This document shows, piece after piece, positions 49,564 to 61,070 of a stretch of 64,000 bases of DNA. The position numbers and the translations under genes were made by a program. Under the pieces are notes generated by a model. It was not told the origin of the DNA and made no database searches. It saw only the letters and a program-made list of their open reading frames with translations. The stretch's first letter is position 1, and every line of letters starts with the position of its first letter. Source of the DNA: Amphibalanus amphitrite (taxonomy: Eukaryota > Arthropoda > Thecostraca > Balanomorpha > Balanidae); NCBI RefSeq assembly GCF_019059575.1, contig NW_024882789.1:124001-188000 (forward strand), read 5' to 3'.

Positions 49564-50634
49564 TTAACCCTCGCCCGTATTGGTGTTTTGCCAGCCGCAA
49601 ACGTATACCTAAGGTTATTTGTTGGACCCCACTTGCCGTTTGGCCCCTGATCGAGCTAGAGCTTCGCGGGAAAAAACGAGCGTGTTGCCCGTGACGAGAG
49701 GAAGCCGTGATACCCAATATTAAGATCCTAGGTCATTGGTTGACCCTTCACGTCAGGTCAATGACCCAAAAGTTGGGAAAATTGAGACCTGTTTGAAGGT
49801 CGTTAAGTGTTGCTGCGACGGTTTTTCGGGGTGCTGATCACAAATATCATGTTAGTTTTGATCGCAGATGATGTCTTCATGCATTTAGGCCAGGTCAGGT
49901 CAGGCCAGGTCAACCTGTTGGGGTCCTGCCGGATATTCAATGTGGTAACCGCCTAAGATAGCTTTGTAACATGTCACGAAGGCACCAAAGCCACTTCGTT
50001 GATGCATTCAAATGGTTGCTAAATTGGTGCGAATTCAGCTCCAAAAAATAGCCTAGAAACAGGTAAAACTCGAAAAAGTGGACCAAGGTCATGAAAGGTC
50101 AGTGACCTGACCTGACATTCAAGTGACCTTGACACCCACCCTAATGCATGGGGCCAGCATCATATCTCATGTTTGAGTGCTTGAAACCACGAAAAGACTG
50201 CAAACGCGCGGTTAATACTAGCCGACATACACGGAATCGCGATTCCGGCCAAGCATGTCTCGAGAAGTAGGTCAAAGGTCAAAGGTGACCAAAGGTGACC
50301 AATGACCATCTGGGTCAGGGTCATAAAATTTTCAGGGTAAGTGTTAAGTTGACTGACGCGAGGGTAGGTAAGGTATTGAAAGTTTCGTCGCGATCGGTCG
50401 CTTTTTACGCGAGTTTTTCGCGAAAACCGATGGGGGTCCGTTTCACCCCCCATAGGCCGCGGAACGGGGAGGGCACCGGGGCACCGTGCCCCCCTTTGAT
50501 TTGGGCATTTTAACATTAGCCCTATGGGCGTTGCATGGAAAGAATGGGACTAAAAGTCGGCAGCGCCCCCCTTTAATTGAAGGTCTTCCGCCGCTACTGT
50601 CACCCCCCCCCCCCCCTATACGGGCGAGGGTAAA
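49564..50634. mobile_element. piggyBac-like TTAA element, family D variant
   Basis: Starts TTAACCCTCGCCCGTATTGG and ends ATACGGGCGAGGGTAAA (right TTAA decayed). The interior is shared with 51090-51920, 59943-60785 and, reversed, 61071-61882. Confidence 0.8.
50269..50281 (+). promoter_or_regulatory. DR1 AGGTCA repeat
   Basis: AGGTCA-A-AGGTCA, a perfect direct repeat with a one-base spacer, the classical RXR/HNF4/COUP-type nuclear receptor site. It occupies the same place in sister elements (51756, 60644, and inverted at 61174). Function not shown. Confidence 0.4.
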
Positions 50635-51089
50635 TCCATAAATACTTATTGAATAAAACGCATGCTCTTTTCACAAAGTGGACCCCAAAATGTCTCAGGA
50701 AAAACTAACCAACAAGTTACAGCGGTCTCGAATTCCTTTTGAGTTAAGTGATTGACCTGATTAAAGAGTAATGAATGGCGAAGAGACTATAAAATTGGAC
50801 ACCATCAGTTTCTTTTTATTACACGCAATACCACAATAAATAATTTCCCCACGAAGCTCTGGTGTGACCGCTGATCAGCGACCGCCGCACAGTGGGCGTT
50901 TCAGGGGTTCTAGCCTCTCACAGCCTTTCAACCCTTATAGCCTTGGATCAAGGAGACCTACGCCTACGAATTACACACCAAACTGTAGCCAATTCATTTA
51001 TGAACGTGAATGCATGACGTTTCCCATGTTATAAGCTTTCGCAATATGCAGGAGCATGCATGAAATGTTGCATAAACGTGGCAAAACGG
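50635..51089. other. Intergenic, unassigned
   Basis: Nothing recognised in about 450 bp. Confidence 0.4.
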
Positions 51090-51920
51090 AGCACATCCAT
51101 TCCCCTTTGCCGTTTGGCCCCTGATTGAGCTAGAGCTTCGCGGAAAAAACGAGCGTGCTGCCCGTGATGAGAGGAAGCCGATGATACCAAATTTTAAGGT
51201 CCTAGGTCATTAGTTGACCTTCCAGGTCAGGTCAATTACCCAAAAGTCGTGAAAATCGGAACCTGTTAAAACATCGTAAAGTGAGGTTGCTTTGGGGCTT
51301 TTCGGTGTGCTGATCACGAATTTCATGCTAGTTTTGATCACAGATGATTTCTTCATTCATTTATGCCAGGTCGGGTCAGGTCAGGTCAGGTCAACCAGTA
51401 TGCGTCCTGCCGGGTATTCATAGTAGGTGTCAACCGTTACTGACAGCCTCGTAACATGATACGAAGGCACCAAAACTACTTCGTAAATGCTCAAATGGTT
51501 GCTAAATTCGAAATCAGCTCCAAAAACTGGCCTAGAAACATGTAAAAGTCGAAAAAGTGAACTTAGGTCACCAAAGGTCAATGACCTGACCTGACCTTCA
51601 GGTGACCTTGACACCCAGCATAATGCATGGGACCAACATCATTTCACATCGTTGAGCGTTTGCAGCCACAAAAAGACTGCAAACGCGCGGATAATGTGAG
51701 CCGACATACGCCGAATCGCGATTCCAGCCAAGCATGGTCTCGAGAAATAGGTCACAGGTCAAAGGTCATTTGGATCAGGGTCATGAAATTTTTAGAGTAG
51801 GTGTAAAGTTGAATAACTCGAGGGTACTGCAAGTTTCGTCTTGATCGGCCATTTTTTACGCGAGTTATTCGCGAAAAACCGAGGGTGGTCCGTTCGACCC
51901 CCTACAAATGCGAGGGTTAA
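51090..51920. mobile_element. piggyBac-like family D variant, left-truncated
   Basis: Matches 49564-50634 from TTGCCGTTTGGCCCCTGAT onward and ends GCGAGGGTTAA at 51920. The usual left terminus is missing. Confidence 0.7.
51756..51768 (+). promoter_or_regulatory. DR1 AGGTCA repeat
   Basis: AGGTCA-A-AGGTCA preceded by a further GGTCAC, in the position equivalent to 50269-50281 of the sister element. Confidence 0.4.
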
Positions 51921-52571
51921 GGTTTTGAGTCGTTGACCTCGAGTCAAAGTTTGGTCAGAGTCCGTCATGTCACGAACTTGGTCAAAGGAGGTCGACTGTC
52001 TAATTCACCTTGTTCCGGAGTTATTGACGGAAAACTAATATGGCCCTAATGACATCATAAATGACGTCATGCAAGGTCAGCAATGCAAAGGTGTAGCACC
52101 GTACCTTGCAGGGAGCGCATGAAACCATGATTCCATGTGCCTGAGATAGTTTTAGATCATTCCTGGCGCTAAAATAACAGTTTCGATATTTCCCTCATTG
52201 ACGTATAACGGTGAGATCACGTGACCGACCTGACCGCACATGAACTTAAGCAAAAAATCTGAGATATACAAGTTGTGAGACCTCTGGACGATGCTACGTT
52301 GTGTAAGCTTCATCTCCCTGTGAACGTCCCTCTGGCACTGAGGGCGTTGCGACGTTGCAACATCTGAGGACCGTGCAGAGGTTCACTTATTACGTCATAG
52401 GTCAGTGACCTGACCTGACCTGACCTGAAAATGCGGTTGATTTAACAAGATTTGGCTTGAATCAAAGGTCAAGTATGCCAAGTTTCAGCTCTTTATCTCC
52501 GGCGTGTTGTGAGCTATCGCGATAAAACCGATAAGGGGGCGGCATCCCCCCTCGGCCTCGGGGGGGGGGGC
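51921..52571. mobile_element. piggyBac-like family D fragment
   Basis: Aligns with the right two thirds of 48402-49449 (GACGTCA-rich stretch, CCTTGCAGGGAGCGCATGAA, terminal CCCCCTCGGCC). Left end missing; directly abuts the preceding copy. Confidence 0.65.
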
Positions 52572-52889
52572 GACTTATGCAGAATTTCCCATTAACTCAT
52601 GTGCAATATTTCTCATTTTTTTTAGGAAACAAAATGTCTTTGAGGTTTCGCGAGACCAGACCGGCCGGATCGCCCACTGTGCATCGCCTGAGGCCTTTCC
52701 GGTCACGTGACAGCTCATCCTCCGGTCAATTAGAATGCTTCTGACCCACGAGATAACACTGGCTGGTGTTACTGTCATCATTTGAAATAATATAAGCTAA
52801 AATGCAGGCTGATTTGTTCCCTCCCGTCACCATGGAGCTAATAAAGGCTAGACAGCGTATTGCAAAATGTTGCATAGCAGCAGATGGCG
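52572..52889. other. Intergenic, unassigned
   Basis: Nothing recognised. The last 8 bases (52882-52889, AGATGGCG) are the left target copy of the next element. Confidence 0.4.
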
Positions 52890-53138
52890 CAGGGGCGGAG
52901 AATTGTCATAATCCCAGGGGGTGCTTTTCTAGCACCTGGCGAATAGAATCGTCGAACTCTTGCGTAGAAACGCACATATTGGTTCGTTTTTCAGCAGCAT
53001 CACTCTCCTCGCGACTTACGCAAAACAATTTGTGTCGCAGACGTAATTTAAGCACCCCTGGAGCACTATTATATGATGACTTTTGAATTTCAGGGGGTGC
53101 TCGAGCACCCCCAAAACCCCTAATTCTCCCCACCCCTG
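52890..53138. mobile_element. 249-bp hAT-like MITE
   Basis: Exact 8-bp duplication AGATGGCG at 52882-52889 and 53139-53146. Left end CAGGGGCGGAGAATTGTC, right end AATTCTCCCCACCCCTG. GGGGGTGCT...AGCACC palindromes lie inside both ends, like those of 53378-55257. Confidence 0.88.
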
Positions 53139-53377
53139 AGATGGCGCAAGTTTGCGCACTTTTTTATTGCTTGGCCGGTTCAATAACATCACAATGCACA
53201 TTGTGACACACGATTTAGAGCGGGACCTGGGGGAACTCAAAAGATCGGCTTTAACATAGAGAGTGATATTAATTTTAAGCATACCAAATAACTCGATGAT
53301 ATGTTTATCTCTCATGCTGCTAAATGATTTTCGCAACCTCATTTTTCGTTGCGCGGAATTGATCGTAACATGTCACA

Positions 53378-55257
53378 CAGGGGTGTCGATTTCTCAAAAT
53401 GGTTGGGGGTGCTCAACCCCTGCACCGGGTGAAAGATTGCAGCTTTGCCATGGGCACAACCGTACAAGGCATGGTTGGGTATCCCCATAAGGTACTGATA
53501 ATCCCGGGATTTCCACTAATATTTCCCAAAGGTTGAACGTTCTTCAAAATCATTCTGCTCGTCCTAGTACTTGGCTACCTCATTACATAAACATCTTTCC
53601 GAAAAAGTCGTACATTTGCCGGCAGCTCGGCAGCAGCCCCAGCACTTCGTAATAAGGTGACAGAAACCGATGACCGCGGTTAGCACCGGTGCAGCAGCCC
53701 CTGCGGTCCACAGGGGCGGACATTGCGCGGGAGGCAACGGTATAGCTACGAGGCTCTGGCGTTAATCAGACGATCACAATAATCGCTTAAAAAATGACAG
53801 GTGATCGCATTTCGATATTTATGGGTTTACGATTTTCCTCAGTGGCGTAGCCAGGTGGGCCCGTGAGGCACATGCCCCCCCCCCCCATTAGGTTCAGGGG
53901 CCCATCGGGTTATTCGGGCCTGAGGGGCACTGCGGCGCCAACTGGCCGCTGAGGGTCCAGGTTGGCTATATTTGGACTCAGAAGGGCCCCACAAGGCTCG
54001 TAAGAACACCTCATGGGCCCACAAGTACCAACATTAAGATCTTCATAAGGGCCCAAGCCAGCCTCTGAGGGCCACTTGCCGGCCTCTGGGGGTCTTAACC
54101 GGCCTATAGGGGGCCAGCTCTAGGAGCTGCACACCCGCCTGTAATGGCCCCACACCCATTTCTCTGAGGGCCCCTATAATGGCGACTGTGAGGGCCCTCA
54201 CCGGCACCCCTGAGCGCCACACCGGCGTCTCTGAGGGCCCCACACCCCTAACTCTGAGGCCCTACACCAATTCCTTTAAAAACCCTACATGGGCATTGGG
54301 CGGTTCTGAGGGCCCTTGTCAGTTACCAGCGACCCTGACAGCCCCACACAGGTGACTCGGAGGATCCCAGCGGCGTCTGAGCGCACCATGCCAGTCTCGG
54401 AGAACCACACAAGGCTCCTGAAGGCACCGGTGACCTCTTGATATCTTCTTGTCGGCCTATGAAGGGTCCGTTCCGTAACAGCAGTTCTGAGGGCCCCACG
54501 CGCGCCTGTGATGGCCCTAAACCAGTGTCTCTGAGAGCCCCCACAACGGCGCCTGTGAGGGCCGTCACCGGCGACTGTGAAGCCCCCACACCGGCGCCTC
54601 CAGTCCGAGGGCCCCACATTGTCATATCTGAGGGTCCCACACTAGTGCGTCTTAGGCCCTATATCGGTGGCTCTGAGGGCCCAACATCGTAGCTTCTGAA
54701 GGCCCCACAAGTGCGCATGTGACGGCCACCCTGCCACCGGTGACATTTGAAGGCCCCACACCGGCGACTGAGGGCTCCATCGGCGTCTAAGTCCGTTCCG
54801 GTCTCTAAAGACGACCCCACAGGGTTTCTGAAGGTACCACCGGCCTCTGATGGCCCTTAGCCGGCCTCTGAGGGCCCGTCGCCGGTCTCTGAGGGCCCGT
54901 CGCCGGTCTCTGGAGCCCCCTGCTGGCTTGTAAAGGGTACGCGCCAGCAGCTCTAAGGGTCCGACACCCGTGTACGACGGACCCACACCAGTGTCTTTAC
55001 AACTTAACGTCTTTTTTCGCTCTTCTTCTTAAAACTAACTTTTCTGGCTTTACATCTTTATTTCATGCCTTGTAAATTGCGTAATTGTTTTATTTTTATT
55101 AGTGAAAGACTGCAGAACAATTATTTTCCTCAAGCAGAGTTAGTGGGAGTTATTGAGGGACAAAATCATTGGGGGTGCCCGGAAAACCATTGGGGATGCT
55201 CATTTGAGCATTGGGGGTGCTGCAGCACCCCCAAAGGTATACAAATCGACACCCATG
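53378..55257. mobile_element. hAT-like element with internal minisatellite
   Basis: Exact 8-bp duplication ATGTCACA at 53370-53377 and 55258-55265. Left end CAGGGGTGTCGATTTCTC, right end AAATCGACACCCATG. TTGGGGGTGCTC occurs once near the left end, and three ATTGGGGRTGCYC-type copies near the right end, the last closing into GGGGGTGCTGCAGCACCCCC. Internal CAGTGGCGTAGCCAGG at 53840 precedes the minisatellite. Confidence 0.87.
53880..55000 (+). repeat. ~23-bp minisatellite inside hAT-like element
   Basis: More than 30 degenerate units of the type CTCTGAGGGCCCCACACCGG plus CG, best preserved at 54040-54960. It is the longest of the three arrays in the window. Confidence 0.8.
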
Positions 55258-55265
55258 ATGTCACA

Positions 55266-56997
55266 GAACAACTCATAAAAACATTGGCGTGTAAAACTCA
55301 CGTACATAGGATCCCCATGGCATCTACTTTGACTTTTCAAACACCCGAAAACTATGACCTGTCTACGGCCTAAGAAATCTTTGTGTTTGAAGCCCCTTTC
55401 ACCCTATACCAAGACTCCTGACGGGGATGGTCTGCGGTTGGTGGGAGCAGCCGCAGTCTGTTGAAGTCAGTTGAGTGGGACAGGCCGTGTCCGGCTTTGA
55501 AGGGCACGTTAAACTTTGGCATCCAAATTCTCCCGTTACCCGGAATTGCGCGATCGGACGGTAGGGGTCGGGGTCTACGCAACAAGCTCTGCTTAGCGTG
55601 GGCTCCGGCTCTGTCAATCCGTCCATTCAAACATTCGAACTAAATTTAAAAAAAAAAGTTGTTGCATGACCAGATAACGGTCATTTATATAATGTATGGA
55701 CATTTTGTAGTCGATTGGTATGCTTTTTATTTTCATAAAAGCAAAATATTTTTTTTTGCTCCGTAAGAGGCTAGACCGGCCCGAACGCCTACAGTGCGGC
55801 GGCTGTGGGTCCGATCAACTTCCTTCTCTACACCGCGATAGTCGCTGCATGATTTGAAAACACCAATAGGTGCGGGCAGCAGGGGAGTCATTGAAGTCAC
55901 GTAGAATAGTTGTTGAATATATTTGCGACTATCGACTCACCTTAGAAATAACCTTCTATTAACGTCTCCATTCCTTATTATTAAGTTCACATCGCCTTTT
56001 TGCTCACCAGTCTTGTCGAGAAAGGCATTGCGTTGCCTGATACCTGTAACGTTGATCGATCAACTGAGTTGGTATCTTGAAAGCGTTTAACACCTGGGGA
56101 ATTATTCGCTCCATGGGGTATCACGTGAGGTAAATGAAAGGTGGTCTCTATGCAACAGTCCAGTGACAGCCTGTCAGGGCCCCAAACGATGACGGCCGCT
56201 GACGTCAGCACACTCCCACAAAATGCCTCGCTCTGATTGGTGCGCACGGCCGCTGAATCAGACCGCCTCGAGCTCCTATTGGCCGACGGACGCTGCGTGA
56301 AAAGAGCACGGCTGAAACGGGTGCGAAGGGTCGTCGTTAAGGACTATATTACCATACACTAAGCCCGCGATGATCAACCGCGCTGTCTTTGTGAAAGAAG
56401 AAGTCATAGCTTTTTCAGTTTCACAGACGGTTTTCCGAGCCATACCCTTACCTGAGACGTGGAGAAGATTCATTTTGTTTGGTCGTCTTGACCTCGGATG
56501 GTCATCTTCAGCCACTAAGGGTAACTGATAATGGGCTCCACGACTTTCATCAACAACAACTTGACAGAGAAGGTAGGGAAACAGGCTAATACAGGGAGAG
56601 GAGATGGAAACCGAAAACTCTATTGACAGAGTTTATAACAATCTTTACAAAACACATACCGACCGCCGGTCGGTATGTGTTTTGTTAGACTTACTCTATC
56701 AGTAGGTACTTTATTTTACTTGTAACCTTTTCAGATAGTTACTTGACTTACCTACTACGAATAAATAACAACGTAATATGCGGTGTCTATTTCTGATAGG
56801 AAGGGAGGGGTCCCAGCATTTAATTTGTTTGCCGACAATATTAAAAGCTGATACCACAAAAAACGTATTACGAAGGATAGGTATGTATTCGGCACAAATT
56901 ATGTCAATACACTCTACTCGTACTTCAAGATAACCGTATTCACAAGTTACAGAAATGAATATTGCTAATCAAGAACGATTGAATACCTACCTATAGC
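55266..56997. other. Intergenic, one palindrome
   Basis: No gene recognised. The stretch around 56280-56520 reads as an open frame on the minus strand but has no family features. A near-perfect palindrome lies at 56647-56685. Confidence 0.4.
56647..56685. repeat. Perfect 19-bp palindrome, 1-nt centre
   Basis: ACAAAACACATACCGACCG (56647-56665) is followed by one C and then by its exact reverse complement (56667-56685). No target duplication is visible around it. Confidence 0.8.
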
Positions 56998-56999
56998 TA

Positions 57000-58020
57000 G
57001 GGGAGAGCGGGGCCAGTTGAAACACGGGGTCAGATGAAACATGGCTTTATTTTCAACAGTATGCAACATATGGCGTTGCCGACACCACTGCGCATCCGCG
57101 CTCGACCACTTCCTTTGTCAACGGCGTTTGGGCGGCAAACGGACGGTAATTTTGATTTGACACTTGTTTTTGTGTTTTTGAGGGGCGTTTGGGAGAAATC
57201 GTTTTTATGAATATTTTGTGATATCTCATATACCTTTGTTTGCTGAAAGAAGAACTCCTGGCTCCGGAATAACACCTTATTTGGCCCTTCATTCAGCATG
57301 ATGTCGTCCCTCCAGCTCGTTTGACATGTGCTTTACGGCGCGTGCGAGATGGCGGGAGCGGATGGGGTCAATTGAAACGCTTCTCTGAGGGTCAGTTGAA
57401 ACAGGGCCACAGGCCGTTTCAATGGACCCCGGTGACCTTTGCAATGGTTATTGTTCAGGGGCTGTAAACATTAAAGGAAATAGTCCACCTTTGAAATGAG
57501 CTTTTAAACTGAAATAGTAGATTAATAGAGCTCATTTTTTGACCTCTTTTCTCCAGCCTTTTGCTTGAAAGCACGCTATAGCCTGAGATATTTTTCATTA
57601 TCCTCATCCGCCCATTTTACCATAGTCTATGTACTTTATGTCACCTATTATGAGGAACTTTGCACTTTTAGCTTTCCAACGACCTATTGAATGTAGCATT
57701 TGGAAAAGTAAACCGGACAAAATATCTCCTTAAGAAAGTGGCCTTAAAGAGGAAAACATCCCATTGTTAAGGATAGGTGCAATTGACCCCATGGGCTGGT
57801 TCAATTGACCCTCGCATCGGGGTCATTTGAAACGGGCGTAGAGCTGTTTTATAAGCATGCGTTTGGCACCAAAATATGTTTGAAACATAATTTTACATAT
57901 CTTAAAATGAAGCCAAAAGAGCATATTTTTTCATGGCATTGTGCATTTTTCGATATGACAACTAGATCTCGCTGTGCATGTCAATATATAAAAAGTGGTT
58001 CAACTGGCCCCGCTCTCCCC
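57000..58020. mobile_element. TA-flanked MITE with internal GGGTCA-TTGAAAC repeats
   Basis: Inverted ends GGGGAGAGCGGGGCCAGTTG with TA at 56998-56999 and 58021-58022. GGTCARTTGAAAC-like words recur inside in both orientations (57028, 57364, 57389, 57778, 57800, 57823). No transposase. Confidence 0.85.
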
Positions 58021-58376
58021 TATATGGAAAATATATTTATTTATGAATGGGATATAAGTAAGCAAAGTTAAAATAAAATTAATGGTACCTGTGTTCACAA
58101 ACTTATAGGCATTTCAGCATGTAACTGAGTAGGTACTTTGCTAGAGTCTGCTTTAAGGTCGTGGGACATTATCTTATCTAAATTTTATGGTAAACATACC
58201 ATACCGAAGAAGTTTTGCAAAGTATGAGTAGGATGATTATTACACTCGTTATGCTATGCATTTCAATCTTATTAATAGTTTACGAATCGTCAATTATTGC
58301 CATTTTGTTCTATGATAATTGAATAAGCTAGCATTAATTAATCACGATTCCACGGCTATTATGTATTAAGCCGCGA

Positions 58377-58443
58377 GTAGGTGGAACAAATCTTTTAAAC
58401 GTCTCGCCTATCGGCTCGACGTTTAAAAGCTTGTTCTACCTAC
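58377..58443. repeat. ~26-bp imperfect hairpin
   Basis: The arm GTAGGTGGAACAAATCTTTT plus AAACGTC pairs with GACGTTTAAAAGCTTGTTCT plus ACCTAC, with two mismatches or so around a 14-nt loop. The precursor-like shape could suit a small RNA, but nothing else supports that. Confidence 0.6.
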
Positions 58444-58638
58444 ACCGTCTACGGTGCGGGATAACTTCATTTTAACGTGTTGATCGCGTACGACTTTTAT
58501 CGTTTGACATAGTTTATCCGCATGTCCATAAAGAAGGTCAAGAGTTTAATTCATTACTTCATCACATTACTTATCCCCGTAAGGGCTGTTTTCTCGTTCG
58601 CCGATGGGTCACAGGGCCGCGCTTGACTGACCGTATCT

Positions 58639-58694
58639 GGGGGGGGGGGGGGGGTCGATATTTTTTTATTTATTTATTTATTTATTTATTTATT
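58639..58694. repeat. G16 run and (TTTA)n
   Basis: Sixteen G followed by TCGATA and then seven TTTA units. Confidence 0.9.
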
Positions 58695-58909
58695 GCGGTT
58701 CTTTGTGGCATCTAATAAAACATTGGCTGTTAGGCCACAGTGTCATACAAAGACTACTGTGATGTATCTTAATGCGTAAAACATGACATGGACGATGATG
58801 AAGGAAACCAGCGATGTGTTTAAAATGCAAAAGTGCAGCAAACATAAAAAAGAGCGAAAAGCGGCATTAAAATGCAGTAAACAGAGGACGCGCGCGTAGA
58901 TGGCTATTA

Positions 58910-59191
58910 GCCGTTTTCACGACGGTCATCTGGTACACATTTGGTGCACATCTGGTACAGATTAGGTGCAGATTTGGTCAAATCAGGTTCAGTGTGTCTC
59001 TTAGCAGCTATCAGCTAGGGTTGCACTAATTGCTTATATGCCTGCTAACTACTTTGTCATATTATCAGAGAGCATCATCGATTAAAACACTGAAATAAAT
59101 TCATAAAATGAAGATATTTGCTGGAAAATAAATTAGGTGCAGATTTGGTCGAATCAGGTGCATTCGCCGGATAGCCCGTCGTGAAAACGGC
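58910..59191. mobile_element. 282-bp MITE with TATTA duplication
   Basis: Inverted ends GCCGTTTTCACGACGG, flanked by TATTA at 58905-58909 and 59192-59196. GGTGCAGATTTGGTC-like words repeat inside. Confidence 0.8.
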
Positions 59192-59196
59192 TATTA

Positions 59197-59942
59197 CATG
59201 GTGACACACTTGACACACTTTTTGAAGGACCGCCTATTGGTATTCACCCCTTGCTATTGGTATTCTCCCGTTCCGCTCTTGCTCGACTCCCGGCAGACGG
59301 TGAGTGACGCTCGAAGGCTAGTAAAAGTGAAAAAGAAAATACTCGTATTTCGTTTAAAACGTCATGTGCTCTAATATTGTCTAATTGATGAAGTTGTCGA
59401 AATATTTGAGTATACCTGGGTTTTAAAGATGAACTTATGTTTCTGTGCTTTTTTAGGGAAAATTGTTGACAAAACAAAGTAGGTATCTTACTTCCATTTT
59501 ATTACGTCTTGATTCCAAAAACAATAATGTGCAATATTTTCAAGACTTTTTGGGGTTACACAAAATTGGTTTAAGATAACCAAAAGTGACTGTCCCACCC
59601 TACCGTTTGATCTCCAAAGAACCCTTTGCGCCAGCTAAGTCAAACCTTCAGTGCCTACATAATTTAATTATACATCAATCTACGTGCTTCCTGAATTTGA
59701 ACGAAATCCGTTGTATTTTAGTTTTCGAATATGAAGTTTAAGTGTCGTCATGTCACGCCATTTTTACTTTAAAAAAAAGCTGCAAAACTTTAATCGCCTC
59801 TAAAAACTTAAGTATTTAAGAATAGAGATCGAAGGTGTAAACAAGTAGCATGAAAACGACTTTGTAGTTTCTCTTCAAATGGCTGTCTTGTTTTTTTATC
59901 CAAAATGTTAAAAAAAAAATATAGAAGCCGCAAAATCCAGAG
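59197..59942. other. Intergenic, unassigned
   Basis: AT-rich; nothing recognised. Confidence 0.45.
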
Positions 59943-60785
59943 TTGATCCTCGCCGGCACAGACCATTTTGCGTCCTTCGACGGCACAAGGGGGGTTGGTA
60001 CGACCCCCCCCCCCCCTCGCGTTTGGCCCCTGATCGAGCTAGAGCTTCACGGAAAAAAATGAGCGTGCTATCCGTCACTAGGGAAATCCGATGATACCCA
60101 ATTTAAGGTCCTAGGTCATCGGTTGACCTTCCAGGTCAGGTCAATGAACCAAAAATCGGGAAAATCGGGACCTGTTAGAAAGTCGTAAAGTGTGGCTGTT
60201 ATGGGGGTTTTCGGGGTGCTGATCACGAACAACGTGTTAGCTTTGATCGTAGATGATATCTTTAAGCATTTAGACCAGGTCAGGTCAGGTCAACCAGTAG
60301 GGTATTCGTAGTACGTGTCAACCGCCTCTGACCGCTTCGTAACATGTTACAAAGGCACCAAAACCACTTTGTAAATGTTCAAAGGGTTGCTAAATTCGAA
60401 TTCAGCTCCAAAAACTAGCCAAGGAACATGTAAAACTCGAAAAAGTGAACCGCGGTCACCAAAGGTCAATGACCTGGCCTGACCTTCAGGTGACCTTGGC
60501 ATCCACCCTAATGCATGGTAGCAACATCAAATCACATGTTTGAACGTTTGAAACCACGAAAAGCTTGCAAACGCGCGGCTAATGAAAGCCGACATACGCC
60601 GAATCGCGATTCCGGCCAAACATGGTCTCGGAAAGTAGGTCACAGGTCAAAGGTCATTTGGGTCAGGGTCGTAAAATTTTTAGGGTAGGTGTAAAATTGA
60701 TCAATGCGAGGGTACTGAAAGTTTAGTTGCGATCGGCCGCTTTTGTCACGAGTAATTCATGAAAAACCCTAGTGGGGGCTGCTCA
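59943..60785. mobile_element. piggyBac-like family D variant, left arm of an inverted pair
   Basis: Decayed left end TTGATCCTCGCCGGCAC, then G-run-TTGGTACGA-C-run. The interior matches 49564-50634. The same interior recurs reversed at 61071-61882. Confidence 0.75.
60644..60656 (+). promoter_or_regulatory. DR1 AGGTCA repeat
   Basis: AGGTCA-A-AGGTCA in the position equivalent to 50269 and 51756. Confidence 0.4.
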
Positions 60786-61070
60786 ACCCCCCTGTGATGG
60801 TCAAACATTTTTCTGTAACTTCAAATGTATAGGCCTGACAGCTCTTCCCGCGAAGCCTTTCTTTGGGTCGAAAATGGCAGAACATGACGTCATTCTGATG
60901 TCATTTTCGGCCAGCCTATCACAGCCTTTGAATTTTTTTTTCACAATGTATAAAATTGATGCCCGGGAGAATCCTGAACGTTTGGTGACGATCGGCGCAG
61001 TGGGTTTGGAGATATATCGACAAGTCTGGAGGGGGCAAAAATAGCCCCCTCCCACCAGGGCGCGGTATAA
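60786..61070. mobile_element. piggyBac-like family C fragment, reversed
   Basis: Corresponds in reverse to the left end of 25261-26409 (CAGGCCTACAGCT/GAAGAGCTGTCAGGCC region, GAATCCTGAACGTTTGG) and ends CAGGGCGCGGTATAA. It has G-run-GCAAAAATAGC-C-run near its end. It fills the spacer between two inverted family D copies. Confidence 0.65.

Larger units (their letters stand above)
58023..58909. other. Intergenic, simple repeats and a hairpin
   Basis: Contains a long imperfect hairpin (58377-58443), a 16-G run (58639-58654) and a TTTA run (58666-58694). No gene recognised. Confidence 0.5.

Noticed and set aside
54285..54986. Arg/Gly/Pro repeat proteins on both strands of the minisatellite
   Set aside because: A 23-bp unit leaves chance open frames with repeated residues; no start context or conservation.
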